Source: Desertivibrio insolitus (GTDB lineage Bacteria > Actinomycetota > Actinomycetes > Actinomycetales > Microbacteriaceae). From it: DNA of 64,000 nt. The position numbers and the translations under genes were made by a program. The DNA is taken from NCBI RefSeq assembly GCF_017355965.1, contig NZ_JAFIQW010000001.1:124001-188000 (forward strand), read 5' to 3'. The notes under the pieces were generated by a model. That model was not told the DNA's origin, ran no database searches, and worked only from the letters and a program-made list of their open reading frames with translations. Of this stretch, positions 23,784 to 31,900 are shown one piece after another (positions within the stretch are counted from its first letter, which is position 1; the number at the start of each line of letters is the position of its first letter).

Positions 23784-25268
23784 TCAGTGGCCGCCGGCGC
23801 CCGCGGGCAGCTCGTTCTTCGGGCGGCGCACGAAGAACGACCCCACCACGGCGACGAGCGAGATCATCGCGCCGACGCGGAACGCCGCCTGCACACCCTC
23901 ACCGGTCGCGGTGACCGCGTCGCCGCCGGCCGCGAGCCCCGCGACCGTGCCGAGCGAGAGCACCGTCACGAACAGCGCGGTGCCGGCGGCGCCGGCGAGC
24001 TGCTGCACGGTGCCGACGATCGCCGAGCCGTGCGAGTACAGCTCGCGGCGGAGCGACCCGAGGCCGCTCGTGAACAGCGGCGTGAACATGAACGCGAGCC
24101 CGGTCGAGAGCAGCATGTGCAGGGCGATCACCCCCCAGATCGGCGTCGACGGGGTGAGCACCATCGTCATCGTCCACAGCGTGATGCTGAGCACGATCGT
24201 GCCGACCGGCACGAGCGGTCGCGGTCCGACGCGGTCGAAGAGGCGACCAACGATCGGCGACAGGATCGCCATGAGCACGCCGCCCGGCAGCAGCAGGAGC
24301 CCGGTCTCGAGCGCGCCGAGCTGCAGCACCGACTGCAGGTAGATCGGCAGCACGATGAGGGTGCCGAACAGGGCGATCATGCTGATCACGAGCAGCGCCG
24401 CGGAGAGCGAGAAGCTGAACGACGTGAAGGTGCGCAGGTCGAGCAGCGCGGCGTCACGGCGCTGCAGCACGAGCTGACGCCAGATGAACGCGCCGAGCGC
24501 GACGACACCGAACGCGAGGGGCAGCGCCGGGGGCAGCAGCGAGTGTCCCTCGACCGACTCGCCGATGCTCGACAGCCCGAAGATCAGCCCGCCGAACGCG
24601 AAGGCCGAGAGCACGATCGACAGCACGTCGACGGCGACCGCCCGCGGCGTCGTGACGTTCTGCAGGTACCGGATGCCGCCGACGAGCGCCGCGACGGCGA
24701 TCGGCAGCACGATCACGAACATGAAGCGCCAGCTGAGCGACTGCAGGATGATGCCCGACACGGTCGGCCCGATCGCCGGCGCGACGGAGATCACGATCGA
24801 GATCGTGCCCATCACGCGACCGCGGTGGCTCGGGTGCACGAGGTTGAGCACCGTCGTCATGAGCAGCGGCATCATGATCGCGGTGCCGCTCGCCTGCACG
24901 ATGCGGCCGAGCAGCAGGATGCCGAAGCCGGGCGCGATCGCCGCGATGAGCGTGCCGAGGCTGAACAGCCCCATCGCCGCGATGAACACCGGCCGCAGAT
25001 TGAAGCGCTGCAGCAGGAAGCCCGTGGCGGGGATGACGACGGCCATCGTGAGCATGAAACCGGTGGTGAGCCACGTCGCCGTACTCGCGGTGACGTTCAG
25101 GTCCTCCATGAGGCGCGGCAGGGCGACGCCCATGATCGTCTCGTTGAGGATCACGACGAACGCCGAAACGAGCAGCAGCCCGATAACGAGCTTGTTGACG
25201 GGGCTCAGCCGCTCCGGGACATCCGTCTCGGCTCTCGTTCCCGTGCCGATGCTCTCGTCCACACTCAT
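23784..25268 (-). CDS. DHA2-family MFS multidrug exporter
   Basis: This 494-residue, 14-helix transporter belongs to the EmrB/QacA (DHA2) branch. LNETIMGVALPRLMEDL in helix 1, the RxxxMGTISIVISVAPAIGPTVSGII motif C of drug-H+ antiporters in helix 5, and GRLFDRVGPRP in the central loop are visible. It probably exports cationic or amphiphilic toxicants. The ATG at 25268 has AGGAG six bases upstream. An inverted repeat lies about 60 bases upstream of the start and may regulate it. No TetR- or MarR-type regulator is adjacent. Confidence 0.93.
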   Translation of the reverse strand: MSVDESIGTGTRAETDVPERLSPVNKLVIGLLLVSAFVVILNETIMGVALPRLMEDLNVTASTATWLTTGFMLTMAVVIPATGFLLQRFNLRPVFIAAMGLFSLGTLIAAIAPGFGILLLGRIVQASGTAIMMPLLMTTVLNLVHPSHRGRVMGTISIVISVAPAIGPTVSGIILQSLSWRFMFVIVLPIAVAALVGGIRYLQNVTTPRAVAVDVLSIVLSAFAFGGLIFGLSSIGESVEGHSLLPPALPLAFGVVALGAFIWRQLVLQRRDAALLDLRTFTSFSFSLSAALLVISMIALFGTLIVLPIYLQSVLQLGALETGLLLLPGGVLMAILSPIVGRLFDRVGPRPLVPVGTIVLSITLWTMTMVLTPSTPIWGVIALHMLLSTGLAFMFTPLFTSGLGSLRRELYSHGSAIVGTVQQLAGAAGTALFVTVLSLGTVAGLAAGGDAVTATGEGVQAAFRVGAMISLVAVVGSFFVRRPKNELPAGAGGH

Positions 25269-25327
25269 CCGGTGCTCCTATCTGTCGTCGTCCTCGGGAA
25301 GGCAACGGCAGCAGGGCCGCACTCATT

Positions 25328-25354
25328 CCGCGAGGAGGGAATATTTCCTCGCGG
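25328..25354. promoter_or_regulatory. Perfect 9-bp inverted repeat upstream of the MFS exporter
   Basis: CCGCGAGGA and TCCTCGCGG are separated by 9 AT-rich bases (GGGAATATT). It lies in the 140-bp spacer between the lipoprotein stop and the MFS start. It could be the lipoprotein terminator or an operator for the exporter. Confidence 0.5.
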
Positions 25355-25408
25355 CGCTGCGAGCGGTGGTCATCCTGTCAGGGACGGCGGACATGCCGCC
25401 GCCGGCGG

Positions 25409-25933
25409 TCAGGAGCCCTGGAGGAGGCTCCCGTCGAGGTTCGCGAGGTAGCAGAGCACCTCGCGGTCGCCCTGCTCCCAGCCGTCGGCGAGGGGCGCGT
25501 AGTAGTAGACCTGCAGGTTCGCCGCGGGGTCGTATGCCTGCCCCGTGTACTGCGTGAACACGTCGCCCGCGCACTCGTCGAAGGCGAGCTGCGCGAAGAC
25601 GTCCTCCGTCGGGTACTCGCCGTCCGGTGCCTGCACCGCGTGGAACGCCTCGGACTGGTGGGGCTGCGCGCAGTCGATCAGCTCGACCTCGAAGATCTCG
25701 CCCTCGGTCGCCCCCGACCAGCAGTCGCCGACCGTGAGCTCGTTGACGTTCACCGTCGTCGTGCCGCCGTCGTCCGGGGCCGCGCTCTCGCTCGGCGACG
25801 CCGACGGCGTCGCGCTCTCGCCCGCCGCCTCCTCGTCGACCTGAGGAAGCTGCGCGCATCCCGTCAGGAGCGCGGCGACCGCGCCGATCATGAACAGCGG
25901 CGTCAGTGCCTTGGTGGCTCCCCGGGGATTCAT
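25409..25933 (-). CDS. Septum-formation-domain lipoprotein
   Basis: The 174-residue protein has a lipoprotein signal peptide ending in LLTGC, a Ser/Ala/Glu-rich linker and a secreted domain beginning VNELTVGDCW with VELIDCAQPHQSEAFHAV, the core of the actinobacterial septum-formation family (PF13845-like). Several cysteines probably form disulfides. It would be tethered to the outer face of the membrane, with an unproven role near division. ATG at 25933 is favoured because TAGTGT lies seven bases upstream; a GTG three codons earlier overlaps that box. Confidence 0.85.
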   Translation of the reverse strand: MNPRGATKALTPLFMIGAVAALLTGCAQLPQVDEEAAGESATPSASPSESAAPDDGGTTTVNVNELTVGDCWSGATEGEIFEVELIDCAQPHQSEAFHAVQAPDGEYPTEDVFAQLAFDECAGDVFTQYTGQAYDPAANLQVYYYAPLADGWEQGDREVLCYLANLDGSLLQGS

Positions 25934-25940
25934 GTGATTC

Positions 25941-25946
25941 ACACTA
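25941..25946 (-). promoter_or_regulatory. -10 box TAGTGT, leaderless promoter of the lipoprotein gene
   Basis: Seven bases separate it from ATG at 25933. The start at GTG 25942 would fall inside this box. Confidence 0.45.
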
Positions 25947-25988
25947 ACGGCGACGCCCTCCGGCGGAAACGGTCGGGAGCGCCCTCGT

Positions 25989-25994
25989 TACACT
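25989..25994 (+). promoter_or_regulatory. -10 box TACACT of the tRNA-Leu gene
   Basis: The hexamer ends 12 bases before the mature 5' end of the tRNA. No clear -35 is visible. Confidence 0.4.
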
Positions 25995-26006
25995 GGGGCC
26001 GCACCC

Positions 26007-26088
26007 GCGGGAGTGGTGAAATTGGCAGACACGCAGGATTTAGGTTCCTGTGCCGCAAGGCGTAGGGGTTCAAGTCCCCTCTTCCGCA
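26007..26088 (+). tRNA. tRNA-Leu (anticodon UAG)
   Basis: The cloverleaf can be folded by eye: acceptor GCGGGAG with CTTCCGC, D-arm with TGGTGAAATTGGCAGACA, anticodon stem CAGGA/TCCTG around loop TTTAGGT (anticodon TAG), a variable arm TGCCGCAAGGCGT as expected for a class II tRNA, and T-arm GGGG-TTCAAGT-CCCC. The discriminator is A and CCA is not encoded. It decodes CUA and, by wobble, other CUN codons. It stands alone between the divergent lipoprotein gene and the DedA pair. Confidence 0.95.
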
Positions 26089-26204
26089 CTGAGCGAGTAC
26101 CACCGCAGCCGGCGTTCTTGTCCCCCTTGAGGATGACGCGCCGCCGAGAGACACTCCGGTAACCTTTCGGCGACCCCGAGCCGCCACCGCGACAGGAGCC
26201 CGCC

Positions 26205-26891
26205 TTGATCACGCAGTCCGCCGGATTGTTCGACGTCGAAGGCATCATCACGGGCTCCGGGCCCTGGGCGCTCGCCGTGGTCTGCGCGATCATCTTCATC
26301 GAGACCGGCCTGCTCGTCGGGTTCCTGCTGCCGGGCGACACCCTCCTCGTGATCACGGGCGTGCTCACCTACCAGGGCTTCATCGACTACCCCATCTGGC
26401 TCGTCTGCCTGCTGATCGGCATCGCCGCGTTCGCGGGCGACCAGGTCGGCTACGTCATCGGCAGACGCGGCGGACCGGCGGTCTTCGAACGGAAGAACTC
26501 CGGGTTCTTCTCGACCTCGAGCGTCGAACGCACGAACAGGTTCTTCGCCAAGTACGGCGGCGCCGCGGTCACGATCGCCCGCTTCATCGGCGTCGTGCGC
26601 ACCTTCGCCCCCGTCGCCGCCGGCGTCGGGAAGATGGAGTACCGCAAGTTCGTCTTCTACAACCTGCTCGGCGCGCTGCTCTGGGGCGTCGGACTCACTC
26701 TGCTTGGCTGGGGCGTCGCGCACATCCCCGGCGTCGCGGACCTCGTGACCCACTACATCGAGTGGGTGCTGCTCGGCGTCATCGCGTTCACGATCGTCGC
26801 CATGGTCGTGCACTATCTGCGGATGCGGGCCGAGGCCAGGCGCGACGCCCGCAACCCGCGCCCGGTCGAGATCGTCTCGCCGGAAGACTAA
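26205..26891 (+). CDS. DedA-family membrane protein (first of tandem pair)
   Basis: This 228-residue SNARE-associated/DedA protein shows the family signatures: the ETGLLVGFLLPGDTLL entry, GDQVGYVIGRRGG, FxRFxxxxRTFAPVAAGVGKM, and the final LLGALLWGVGLTLLGWG helix. DedA proteins maintain envelope lipid homeostasis, and undecaprenyl-phosphate or phospholipid flipping is proposed for members. Conserved acidic E and arginine residues typical of the pore are present. The start is TTG at 26205, with ACAGGAG six bases upstream. It ends 19 bases before a close paralogue. Confidence 0.93.
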   Translation: MITQSAGLFDVEGIITGSGPWALAVVCAIIFIETGLLVGFLLPGDTLLVITGVLTYQGFIDYPIWLVCLLIGIAAFAGDQVGYVIGRRGGPAVFERKNSGFFSTSSVERTNRFFAKYGGAAVTIARFIGVVRTFAPVAAGVGKMEYRKFVFYNLLGALLWGVGLTLLGWGVAHIPGVADLVTHYIEWVLLGVIAFTIVAMVVHYLRMRAEARRDARNPRPVEIVSPED

Positions 26892-26910
26892 GGAACAGGT
26901 AATCCCCCTT

Positions 26911-27588
26911 TTGTTCGACTTCCTCGACGCGGAGTTCCTCATCCGCTTCTTCGGACCGTTCGTGCTGCTCGGCGTCGCCGCCATCGTCTTCGTGGAGACC
27001 GGCTTCATCGTGCTGTCGTTCCTGCCCGGTGACTCCCTGCTCTTCACGGTGGGCCTGCTGACCGCGACCGGCTTCGTGCCGGTGCCGATCTGGCTCACCT
27101 GCCTCGTGATCTTCATCGCCGCGTTCGCCGGCGACCAGCTCGCCTTCGGCATCGGCCGCAAGGCGGGTCCCGCGATCTTCAAGCGCGAGCAGAGCCGCTT
27201 CTTCAACCCGAAGAACGTGGAGCGCACGACCGAGTTCTTCGACAAGCACGGCGGCAAGGCGGTCATCATCGCCCGCTTCCTGCCCGTCATCCGCGCGTTC
27301 GTGCCGGTGGCCGCGGGAGTCGGCAAGATGAAGTACTCGACCTTCATCAGCTACAACGTCGTCGGCGCGTTCCTCTGGGGCGTCTGCCTGACCCTCGTCG
27401 GCTTCTTCCTGGGGCAGATCCCCTTCGTCGAGCACTACGCCGAGTACTTCATCATCGCGATCGTGCTGCTCTCGGGCATCCCGATCCTCATGGAGCTCTT
27501 CAAGGCCGGACGCTCGACCCTCGCGCAGCGTAAGGAGGCTGGCCGCCGGCTCGCGGAGGCGGTGCCGCACGAGCTCCGCGAGGAGTAA
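26911..27588 (+). CDS. DedA-family membrane protein (second of tandem pair)
   Basis: The 225-residue paralogue of the preceding gene keeps all DedA motifs (ETGFIVLSFLPGDSLL, GDQLAFGIGRKAG, IIARFLPVIRAFVPVAAGVGKM, FLWGVCLTLVG). The two clearly arose by duplication but have diverged in the first loop and C-terminal tail. The start is also TTG, at 26911, with AAGGAACAGG about 11 bases upstream. Co-transcription with the first copy is very likely, and a strong hairpin follows 11 bases after the stop. Confidence 0.92.
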   Translation: MFDFLDAEFLIRFFGPFVLLGVAAIVFVETGFIVLSFLPGDSLLFTVGLLTATGFVPVPIWLTCLVIFIAAFAGDQLAFGIGRKAGPAIFKREQSRFFNPKNVERTTEFFDKHGGKAVIIARFLPVIRAFVPVAAGVGKMKYSTFISYNVVGAFLWGVCLTLVGFFLGQIPFVEHYAEYFIIAIVLLSGIPILMELFKAGRSTLAQRKEAGRRLAEAVPHELREE

Positions 27589-27598
27589 CGCCCAGCAG

Positions 27599-27643
27599 AC
27601 GGATGCCCCGGGCCGCGCAGTCGCGACGGCCCGGGGCATCCGT
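27599..27643 (+). terminator. Strong terminator hairpin after the DedA pair
   Basis: ACGGATGCCCCGGGCCG pairs with CGGCCCGGGGCATCCGT (17 bp, 11-base loop), followed by CGTTT. The arms contain the GGATGCC/GGCATCC word that is frequent in this genome. Confidence 0.75.
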
Positions 27644-27705
27644 CGTTTCCGGCAGACCCGGGGCCCGGGCGACGGGCGTGGGCATCTCTTCGGACCGGCG
27701 CGGCG

Positions 27706-27721
27706 GCCGACGTGCGTCGGC
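27706..27721 (-). terminator. Weak hairpin downstream of mntH
   Basis: GCCGAC/GTCGGC arms (6 bp, 4-base loop) lie 24 bases after the mntH stop on its strand. Confidence 0.4.
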
Positions 27722-27744
27722 GTCAGCGCATGTGTCGGCGCGAC

Positions 27745-28986
27745 TCAGGCGCCGACGACGAGCAGCACCACCAGCGTCACGTTGAGCGCGATGAGCAGCA
27801 GGGCCGCGAGCGTCGCGAGCAGCGTCGTGCGGCGCCGGTTGACGTGCGCGCCCATGAGCGTGCGGTCGGCGGTGAGCCGCACCAGGGGCACGAGCGCGAA
27901 CGGGATGCCGAACGACAGCACCACCTGGCTCAGCACGAGCGCGAGGGTCGGCTCGACCCCGACCGCGAGGATGACGAGCGCCGGCAGCAGCGTCACGAGC
28001 CGGCGCACGAGCAGCGGGATGCGAACGCGGAGCAGGCCGCTCATGATCTCGGCTCCCGCGTAGGCGCCGACCGACGTCGACGCGAGCCCCGAGGCGAGCA
28101 GCCCGAGCGCGAACAGCGTCGCGATCACGGGGCCGAGCGCGGTGCCGAGCGCGGCGTGCGCGCCCTCGAGGGAGTCGGTGCCGTCGACGCCCTGCAGGGT
28201 GCTCGCGGCGAGCAGGAGGATGACGACGTTGACCGTGCCGGCGATCGCGAGGGCGATCGTGACGTCCACGCGCGTGCCCGTGAGCAGGCGCCGGATGCCG
28301 GGCGCCTCGACATCCTCGGCGAACCGGTCGCGCGCGAGCGCGGAGTGCGCGTAGATCGCGTGCGGCATGATCGTCGCCCCGAGGATCGAGGCGGCGAGCA
28401 GCACCGAGCCGGTGCCGTCGAACCGGGGAACGAGGCCGGTCGCCGCGGCGACCGGGTCGGGCGGAGCGATCACGACGCCCGCGCCGAAGCCGACGGCGAT
28501 GACGACGATGAACAGGCCGATGATGCGCTCGAACGGCTTCGCCCCGCGCTTGCCCTGCACCACGAGCAGCAGCATCGAGACGGCGCCGGCGAGCACGCCA
28601 CCGGCGACGAGCGGCCAGCCGAAGAGCAGGTTGAGCGCGACAGCGCCGCCGATCACCTCGGCCACGTCGGTCGCCATCGCGACGAGCTCCGCCTGCAGCC
28701 AGTATGCGACACGCGCGCGGCGTGACCGGATGCGCTCCCCCAACACCTCCGGCAGGCTCTGCCGCGCGACGATGCCGAGCTTCGCCGAGAGGTACTGGAT
28801 GAGCCAGGCGGTGAGGTTGCCCAGCACGACGACCCAGACGAGCAGGTACCCGTACTGGGCGCCGGCCGTCATGTTGCTCGCGACGTTGCCGGGATCGAGG
28901 TACGCGACGCCCGCGACAAGGGCGGGCCCGATCAGCAGGAAGACCCGGATGCCCCGGTACTGCCGCACGAAGGTCGCTTCGGCCAC
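27745..28986 (-). CDS. mntH: NRAMP-family Mn2+/Fe2+ transporter MntH
   Basis: The 413-residue protein has eleven membrane helices and the NRAMP metal-site motifs: LDPGN in helix 1 (Asp and Asn ligands) and GATIMPHAIYAHSAL in helix 6 (Met ligand). It imports Mn2+ (and Fe2+) with protons. The start is GTG at 28986, with GAGGGGG a few bases upstream. It lies immediately downstream of the DtxR-type regulator, and a palindrome overlapping its own -10 box marks it as that regulator's probable target. Confidence 0.95.
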   Translation of the reverse strand: MAEATFVRQYRGIRVFLLIGPALVAGVAYLDPGNVASNMTAGAQYGYLLVWVVVLGNLTAWLIQYLSAKLGIVARQSLPEVLGERIRSRRARVAYWLQAELVAMATDVAEVIGGAVALNLLFGWPLVAGGVLAGAVSMLLLVVQGKRGAKPFERIIGLFIVVIAVGFGAGVVIAPPDPVAAATGLVPRFDGTGSVLLAASILGATIMPHAIYAHSALARDRFAEDVEAPGIRRLLTGTRVDVTIALAIAGTVNVVILLLAASTLQGVDGTDSLEGAHAALGTALGPVIATLFALGLLASGLASTSVGAYAGAEIMSGLLRVRIPLLVRRLVTLLPALVILAVGVEPTLALVLSQVVLSFGIPFALVPLVRLTADRTLMGAHVNRRRTTLLATLAALLLIALNVTLVVLLVVGA

Positions 28987-29000
28987 GTCGCCCCCTCGAG

Positions 29001-29022
29001 GTTTCGGTTGCCCGAAACGTTA
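29001..29022 (-). promoter_or_regulatory. mntH promoter with overlapping palindromic operator
   Basis: GTTTCGG-TTGC-CCGAAAC (29001-29018) is a perfect 7-bp inverted repeat. It overlaps TAACGT (29017-29022, reverse strand), placed as the mntH -10 box. A dimeric DtxR/MntR-type repressor bound here would block initiation. Confidence 0.65.
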
Positions 29023-29043
29023 CTGCCGATCGGTATGCGGAGG

Positions 29044-29658
29044 CTACTCCCCGTCGTCCCGCACGAGCCAGATCGCCGCGCGCTCCTCGTCGGAGAGCTC
29101 GGCCACCGTCACCACGGAGTCGAGTGCGACGCCGCGCTCCTCGAGCGCGCGGAGCACCTCGGGGTCGCGGTCGCTGATCCGCACGACCGTGCCTGTCGCG
29201 GCGCGGCTCTCGGCGGCGAGCACGGCGTCGGGCAGCCGCACGGTGAGGTCGCGCGCCGGGATGGGGTCGCCGTGCGGGTCGCGCACGGGTCGGCCCAGCC
29301 GGTCGTCGATGGCATCGAGCAGGCGGTCGCTCACCGTGTGCTCGAGCACCTCCGCCTCGTCGTGCACCTCGTCCCAGCCGTAACCGAACTCGCGCACGAG
29401 CCAGGTCTCGAGAAGGCGGTGCCGCCGCGTCATCCGCAGGGCGACCTCGCGCCCCGCGTCGGTGAGCGTGATCGCGCCGTACGGCCGGTGGTCGACCAGC
29501 CCCTGCGCGACGAGCCGCTTGATCATCTCGGTGACCGACGAGTTGGCGAGCCCCAGCCGCGCGGCGAGCTGCCCGCTCGTGATGGCGTCCGGCTGCCACT
29601 CCGTGTGCGCCAGGATGACCTTGAGGTAGTCCTCGACGACGCTCGAGCCGGCAGGCAT
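29044..29658 (-). CDS. mntR: DtxR-family manganese/iron-dependent regulator
   Basis: This 204-residue repressor has the winged helix-turn-helix (SGQLAARLGLANSSVTEMIKRLVAQGLV), the dimerisation and metal-binding domain (RRHRLLETWLVREFGYGWDEVHDEAEVLEHTVSD, with the usual His/Glu ligands) and a C-terminal FeoA/SH3-like domain. It binds Mn2+ or Fe2+ and then represses import. It sits between rdgB (7-base gap) and mntH (57-base gap), with the operator in the latter. So the regulator probably rides on the murI-rph-rdgB transcript while mntH has its own controlled promoter. Confidence 0.92.
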   Translation of the reverse strand: MPAGSSVVEDYLKVILAHTEWQPDAITSGQLAARLGLANSSVTEMIKRLVAQGLVDHRPYGAITLTDAGREVALRMTRRHRLLETWLVREFGYGWDEVHDEAEVLEHTVSDRLLDAIDDRLGRPVRDPHGDPIPARDLTVRLPDAVLAAESRAATGTVVRISDRDPEVLRALEERGVALDSVVTVAELSDEERAAIWLVRDDGE

Positions 29659-29665
29659 CCGGGAC

Positions 29666-30241
29666 CTACTTCAGCAGCTGACCGACGATCGGGGCGATCG
29701 CGGTGAAGGCCCGGGCGCGGTGCGAGACCGCGTTCTTCTCCTCGGGGGTGAGCTCGGCCGCCGAGACGTCGTAGCCCGTCGGCCGGAAGATCGGGTCGTA
29801 CCCGAAGCCGTTCGTGCCGGCGGGTTCGGTGAGGATCTCCCCCGTCCAGATGCCGGCCTCGACGTGCTCGACGTCGCCGACCACGAGGGCGGCGGCGCAC
29901 TCGAAGTGACCGGCGCGGTTGGTCTCCCCCTCGAGGTTCTTCAGCAGCAGGCGCAGGTTGTCGCCGTCGTCGCGGGTGCCGGCGTAGCGGGCGGAGTGGA
30001 TGCCGGGGGCGCCGCCCAGCGCGTCGACGCAGACACCCGAGTCGTCCGCGATCGCCGGAAGGCCGGTGTGCTCGGCCGCGGCACGCGCCTTGATGAGCGC
30101 GTTCGCGGCGAAGCTGTCGCCGTCCTCCACGGGTTCGGGGCCGTCGTAGCCCACGACCTCGATGTCGGGGAGCACGGCGCCGAGGATGCGACGCAGCTCC
30201 TCGACCTTGTGGGCGTTGTGGGTGGCGAGCACGAGCTTCAT
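29666..30241 (-). CDS. rdgB: RdgB/HAM1 non-canonical purine NTP pyrophosphatase
   Basis: The 191-residue enzyme hydrolyses dITP, XTP and ITP to monophosphates, preventing their incorporation. Motifs are clear: LATHNAHKVEELRRIL at the start, ADDSGVCVDALGGAPGIHSARYAG, GTNGFGYDPIF, and SHRARAF at the C-terminus. The length is normal. The ATG at 30241 has AGGAG close upstream. It is part of the murI-rph-rdgB run, 44 bases after rph. Confidence 0.96.
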   Translation of the reverse strand: MKLVLATHNAHKVEELRRILGAVLPDIEVVGYDGPEPVEDGDSFAANALIKARAAAEHTGLPAIADDSGVCVDALGGAPGIHSARYAGTRDDGDNLRLLLKNLEGETNRAGHFECAAALVVGDVEHVEAGIWTGEILTEPAGTNGFGYDPIFRPTGYDVSAAELTPEEKNAVSHRARAFTAIAPIVGQLLK

Positions 30242-30285
30242 CGGCTCCTACTCTGCCACGCGCCGGGCAGCCCCCGGAACGGGGG

Positions 30286-31014
30286 CTAGGCCACTCCGAG
30301 GGCGGCGCGCTGCGCCTCGGCGAGCGAGGTCGTGCCGACGAGCGCGAGGTCGAGCAGCGAGTTCAGCTCGGTGCGGTCGAACGGCGCGCGCTCGGCCGTG
30401 CCCTGCACCTCGACGAACAGTCCGCGTCCGGTGACGACGACGTTCATATCGGTCTCGGCGCGCACGTCCTCGACGTAGGCGAGGTCGAGCATCGGCTCGC
30501 CGTCGATGATGCCGACCGAGACCGCCGAGACGGTGTCGATGAGCGGGGTGGCCTTCTGCCCGATGAACTTCTTGCCACGCGCCCACTCGATCGCGTCGGC
30601 GAGCGCGACGTACGCGCCCGTGATCGCGGCCGTGCGGGTGCCGCCGTCAGCCTGGAGCACGTCGCAGTCGATCACGATCGTGTTCTCGCCGAGCGCCTTC
30701 GTGTCGATGATCGCGCGCAGGCTGCGGCCGATGAGCCGCGAGATCTCGTGCGTGCGCCCGCCGACCTTGCCCTTGATCGACTCGCGGTCCATGCGCTCGT
30801 TCGTCGAGCGCGGCAGCATCGCGTACTCCGCCGTCACCCAGCCGGTGCCCTTGCCCGAGAGCCAGCGCGGCACGCCGTTGGTGAACGACGCGGTGCAGAG
30901 CACCTTGGTGTTGCCGAACGAGATGAGGGCGCTGCCCTCGGCCTGGGCGCTCCAGCCGCGCTCGATCGTGACCGGGCGCACCTGGTCGTTCTGCCGTCCG
31001 TCGGCGCGAGTCAT
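30286..31014 (-). CDS. rph: Ribonuclease PH
   Basis: This 242-residue phosphorolytic exoribonuclease trims tRNA 3' ends. Visible family features are RPVTIERGW, the [13 protein letters not shown] core, [12 protein letters not shown] (phosphate-binding arginines), [16 protein letters not shown] and EVQGTAE. The ATG at 31014 overlaps the murI stop (ATGA), indicating coupled translation. Actinobacteria commonly order murI-rph-rdgB this way. Confidence 0.97.
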   Translation of the reverse strand: MTRADGRQNDQVRPVTIERGWSAQAEGSALISFGNTKVLCTASFTNGVPRWLSGKGTGWVTAEYAMLPRSTNERMDRESIKGKVGGRTHEISRLIGRSLRAIIDTKALGENTIVIDCDVLQADGGTRTAAITGAYVALADAIEWARGKKFIGQKATPLIDTVSAVSVGIIDGEPMLDLAYVEDVRAETDMNVVVTGRGLFVEVQGTAERAPFDRTELNSLLDLALVGTTSLAEAQRAALGVA

Positions 31015-31877
31015 GCTCGTCCTCCCCGTGCCGCCACCTGCGGCACGATCTGCGACACGTCGATCGTGCCGGTCTCGTGGTTCTCGACGCGGGTGACCTC
31101 GGGTCCGAGGAAGCGCGCCGCGAGTCTCTTGAAGTTCGCCTCGTCGTCGCCCGTCGCCTGGAACTCGTGCACGGGCGCCGAGGCATCCGTGCGGAGCAGG
31201 CCGTGCGCGACGAGGGTGCGGTAGACGTCGAACGCCGTCTCCTCCGCGCTCGAGACGAGGGTCACGTCCTCGCCGACGACGTACTGGATGGCCGCCGACA
31301 GCAGCGGGTAGTGCGTGCAGCCCAGCACGAGGGTGTCGATGTCGGCGTCGCGCAGCGGGGCGAGGTACTCCTCGGCGACCTCGAACAGCTCGGGGCCGCT
31401 CGTCACCCCGGCCTCGACGAACTCGACGAAGCGCGGGCACGCCTGGGTGAGCAGGGTGAGGTCGGATGCCGCGGCGAACGCGTCCTCGTACGCCCGCGAC
31501 TGCACCGTGCCGACCGTGCCGATCACGCCGACGCGTCGGTTGCGGGTCTGCCGCACGGCCGCCCGGACGGCGGGCTGGATCACCTCCAGCACGGGGATGC
31601 CGTAGCCCTGGGTGAAGCGCTCGCGGGCGTCGCGGAGCATCGCCGCCGACGCGGTGTTGCACGCGATGACGAGCAGCTTCACGCCGGCCGCGACGAGGTC
31701 GTCCATGACCGCGAGCGCGTACTCGCGCACCTCGGCGATGGGCTTCGGGCCGTACGGGGAGTGGGCGGTGTCGCCGACGTAGAGGATCTGCTCGCGCGGC
31801 AGCTGGTCGATGATCGCCCGCGCCACCGTGAGCCCGCCGACGCCTGAGTCGAAAACTCCGATCGGCGCGCTTGTCAC
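31011..31877 (-). CDS. murI: Glutamate racemase
   Basis: The 288-residue enzyme makes D-glutamate for peptidoglycan. The two catalytic cysteines are in VIACNTASA and LGCTHYPLL, and the DSGVGGLTV start and [11 protein letters not shown] block are typical. GTG at 31877 is chosen over an upstream TTG because it directly precedes the conserved [14 protein letters not shown] and lies eight bases after the TAAACT -10 box. It is divergent from pncB, with only 23 bases between the start codons. Confidence 0.95.
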   Translation of the reverse strand: MTSAPIGVFDSGVGGLTVARAIIDQLPREQILYVGDTAHSPYGPKPIAEVREYALAVMDDLVAAGVKLLVIACNTASAAMLRDARERFTQGYGIPVLEVIQPAVRAAVRQTRNRRVGVIGTVGTVQSRAYEDAFAAASDLTLLTQACPRFVEFVEAGVTSGPELFEVAEEYLAPLRDADIDTLVLGCTHYPLLSAAIQYVVGEDVTLVSSAEETAFDVYRTLVAHGLLRTDASAPVHEFQATGDDEANFKRLAARFLGPEVTRVENHETGTIDVSQIVPQVAARGGRA

Positions 31878-31885
31878 GGGAATCG

Positions 31886-31893
31886 AGTTTACT
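31886..31893. promoter_or_regulatory. Symmetric -10 element serving murI and pncB
   Basis: AGTTTACT reads TAAACT on the reverse strand (eight bases before the murI GTG) and TTTACT on the forward strand (seven bases before the pncB ATG). The same base pairs can open for transcription in both directions. Confidence 0.5.
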
Positions 31894-31900
31894 GACAAGC

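Noticed and set aside
28987-29043. Mn riboswitch upstream of mntH
   Set aside because: The spacer is only 57 bases and holds a palindrome overlapping the -10. The yybP-ykoY fold would not fit.
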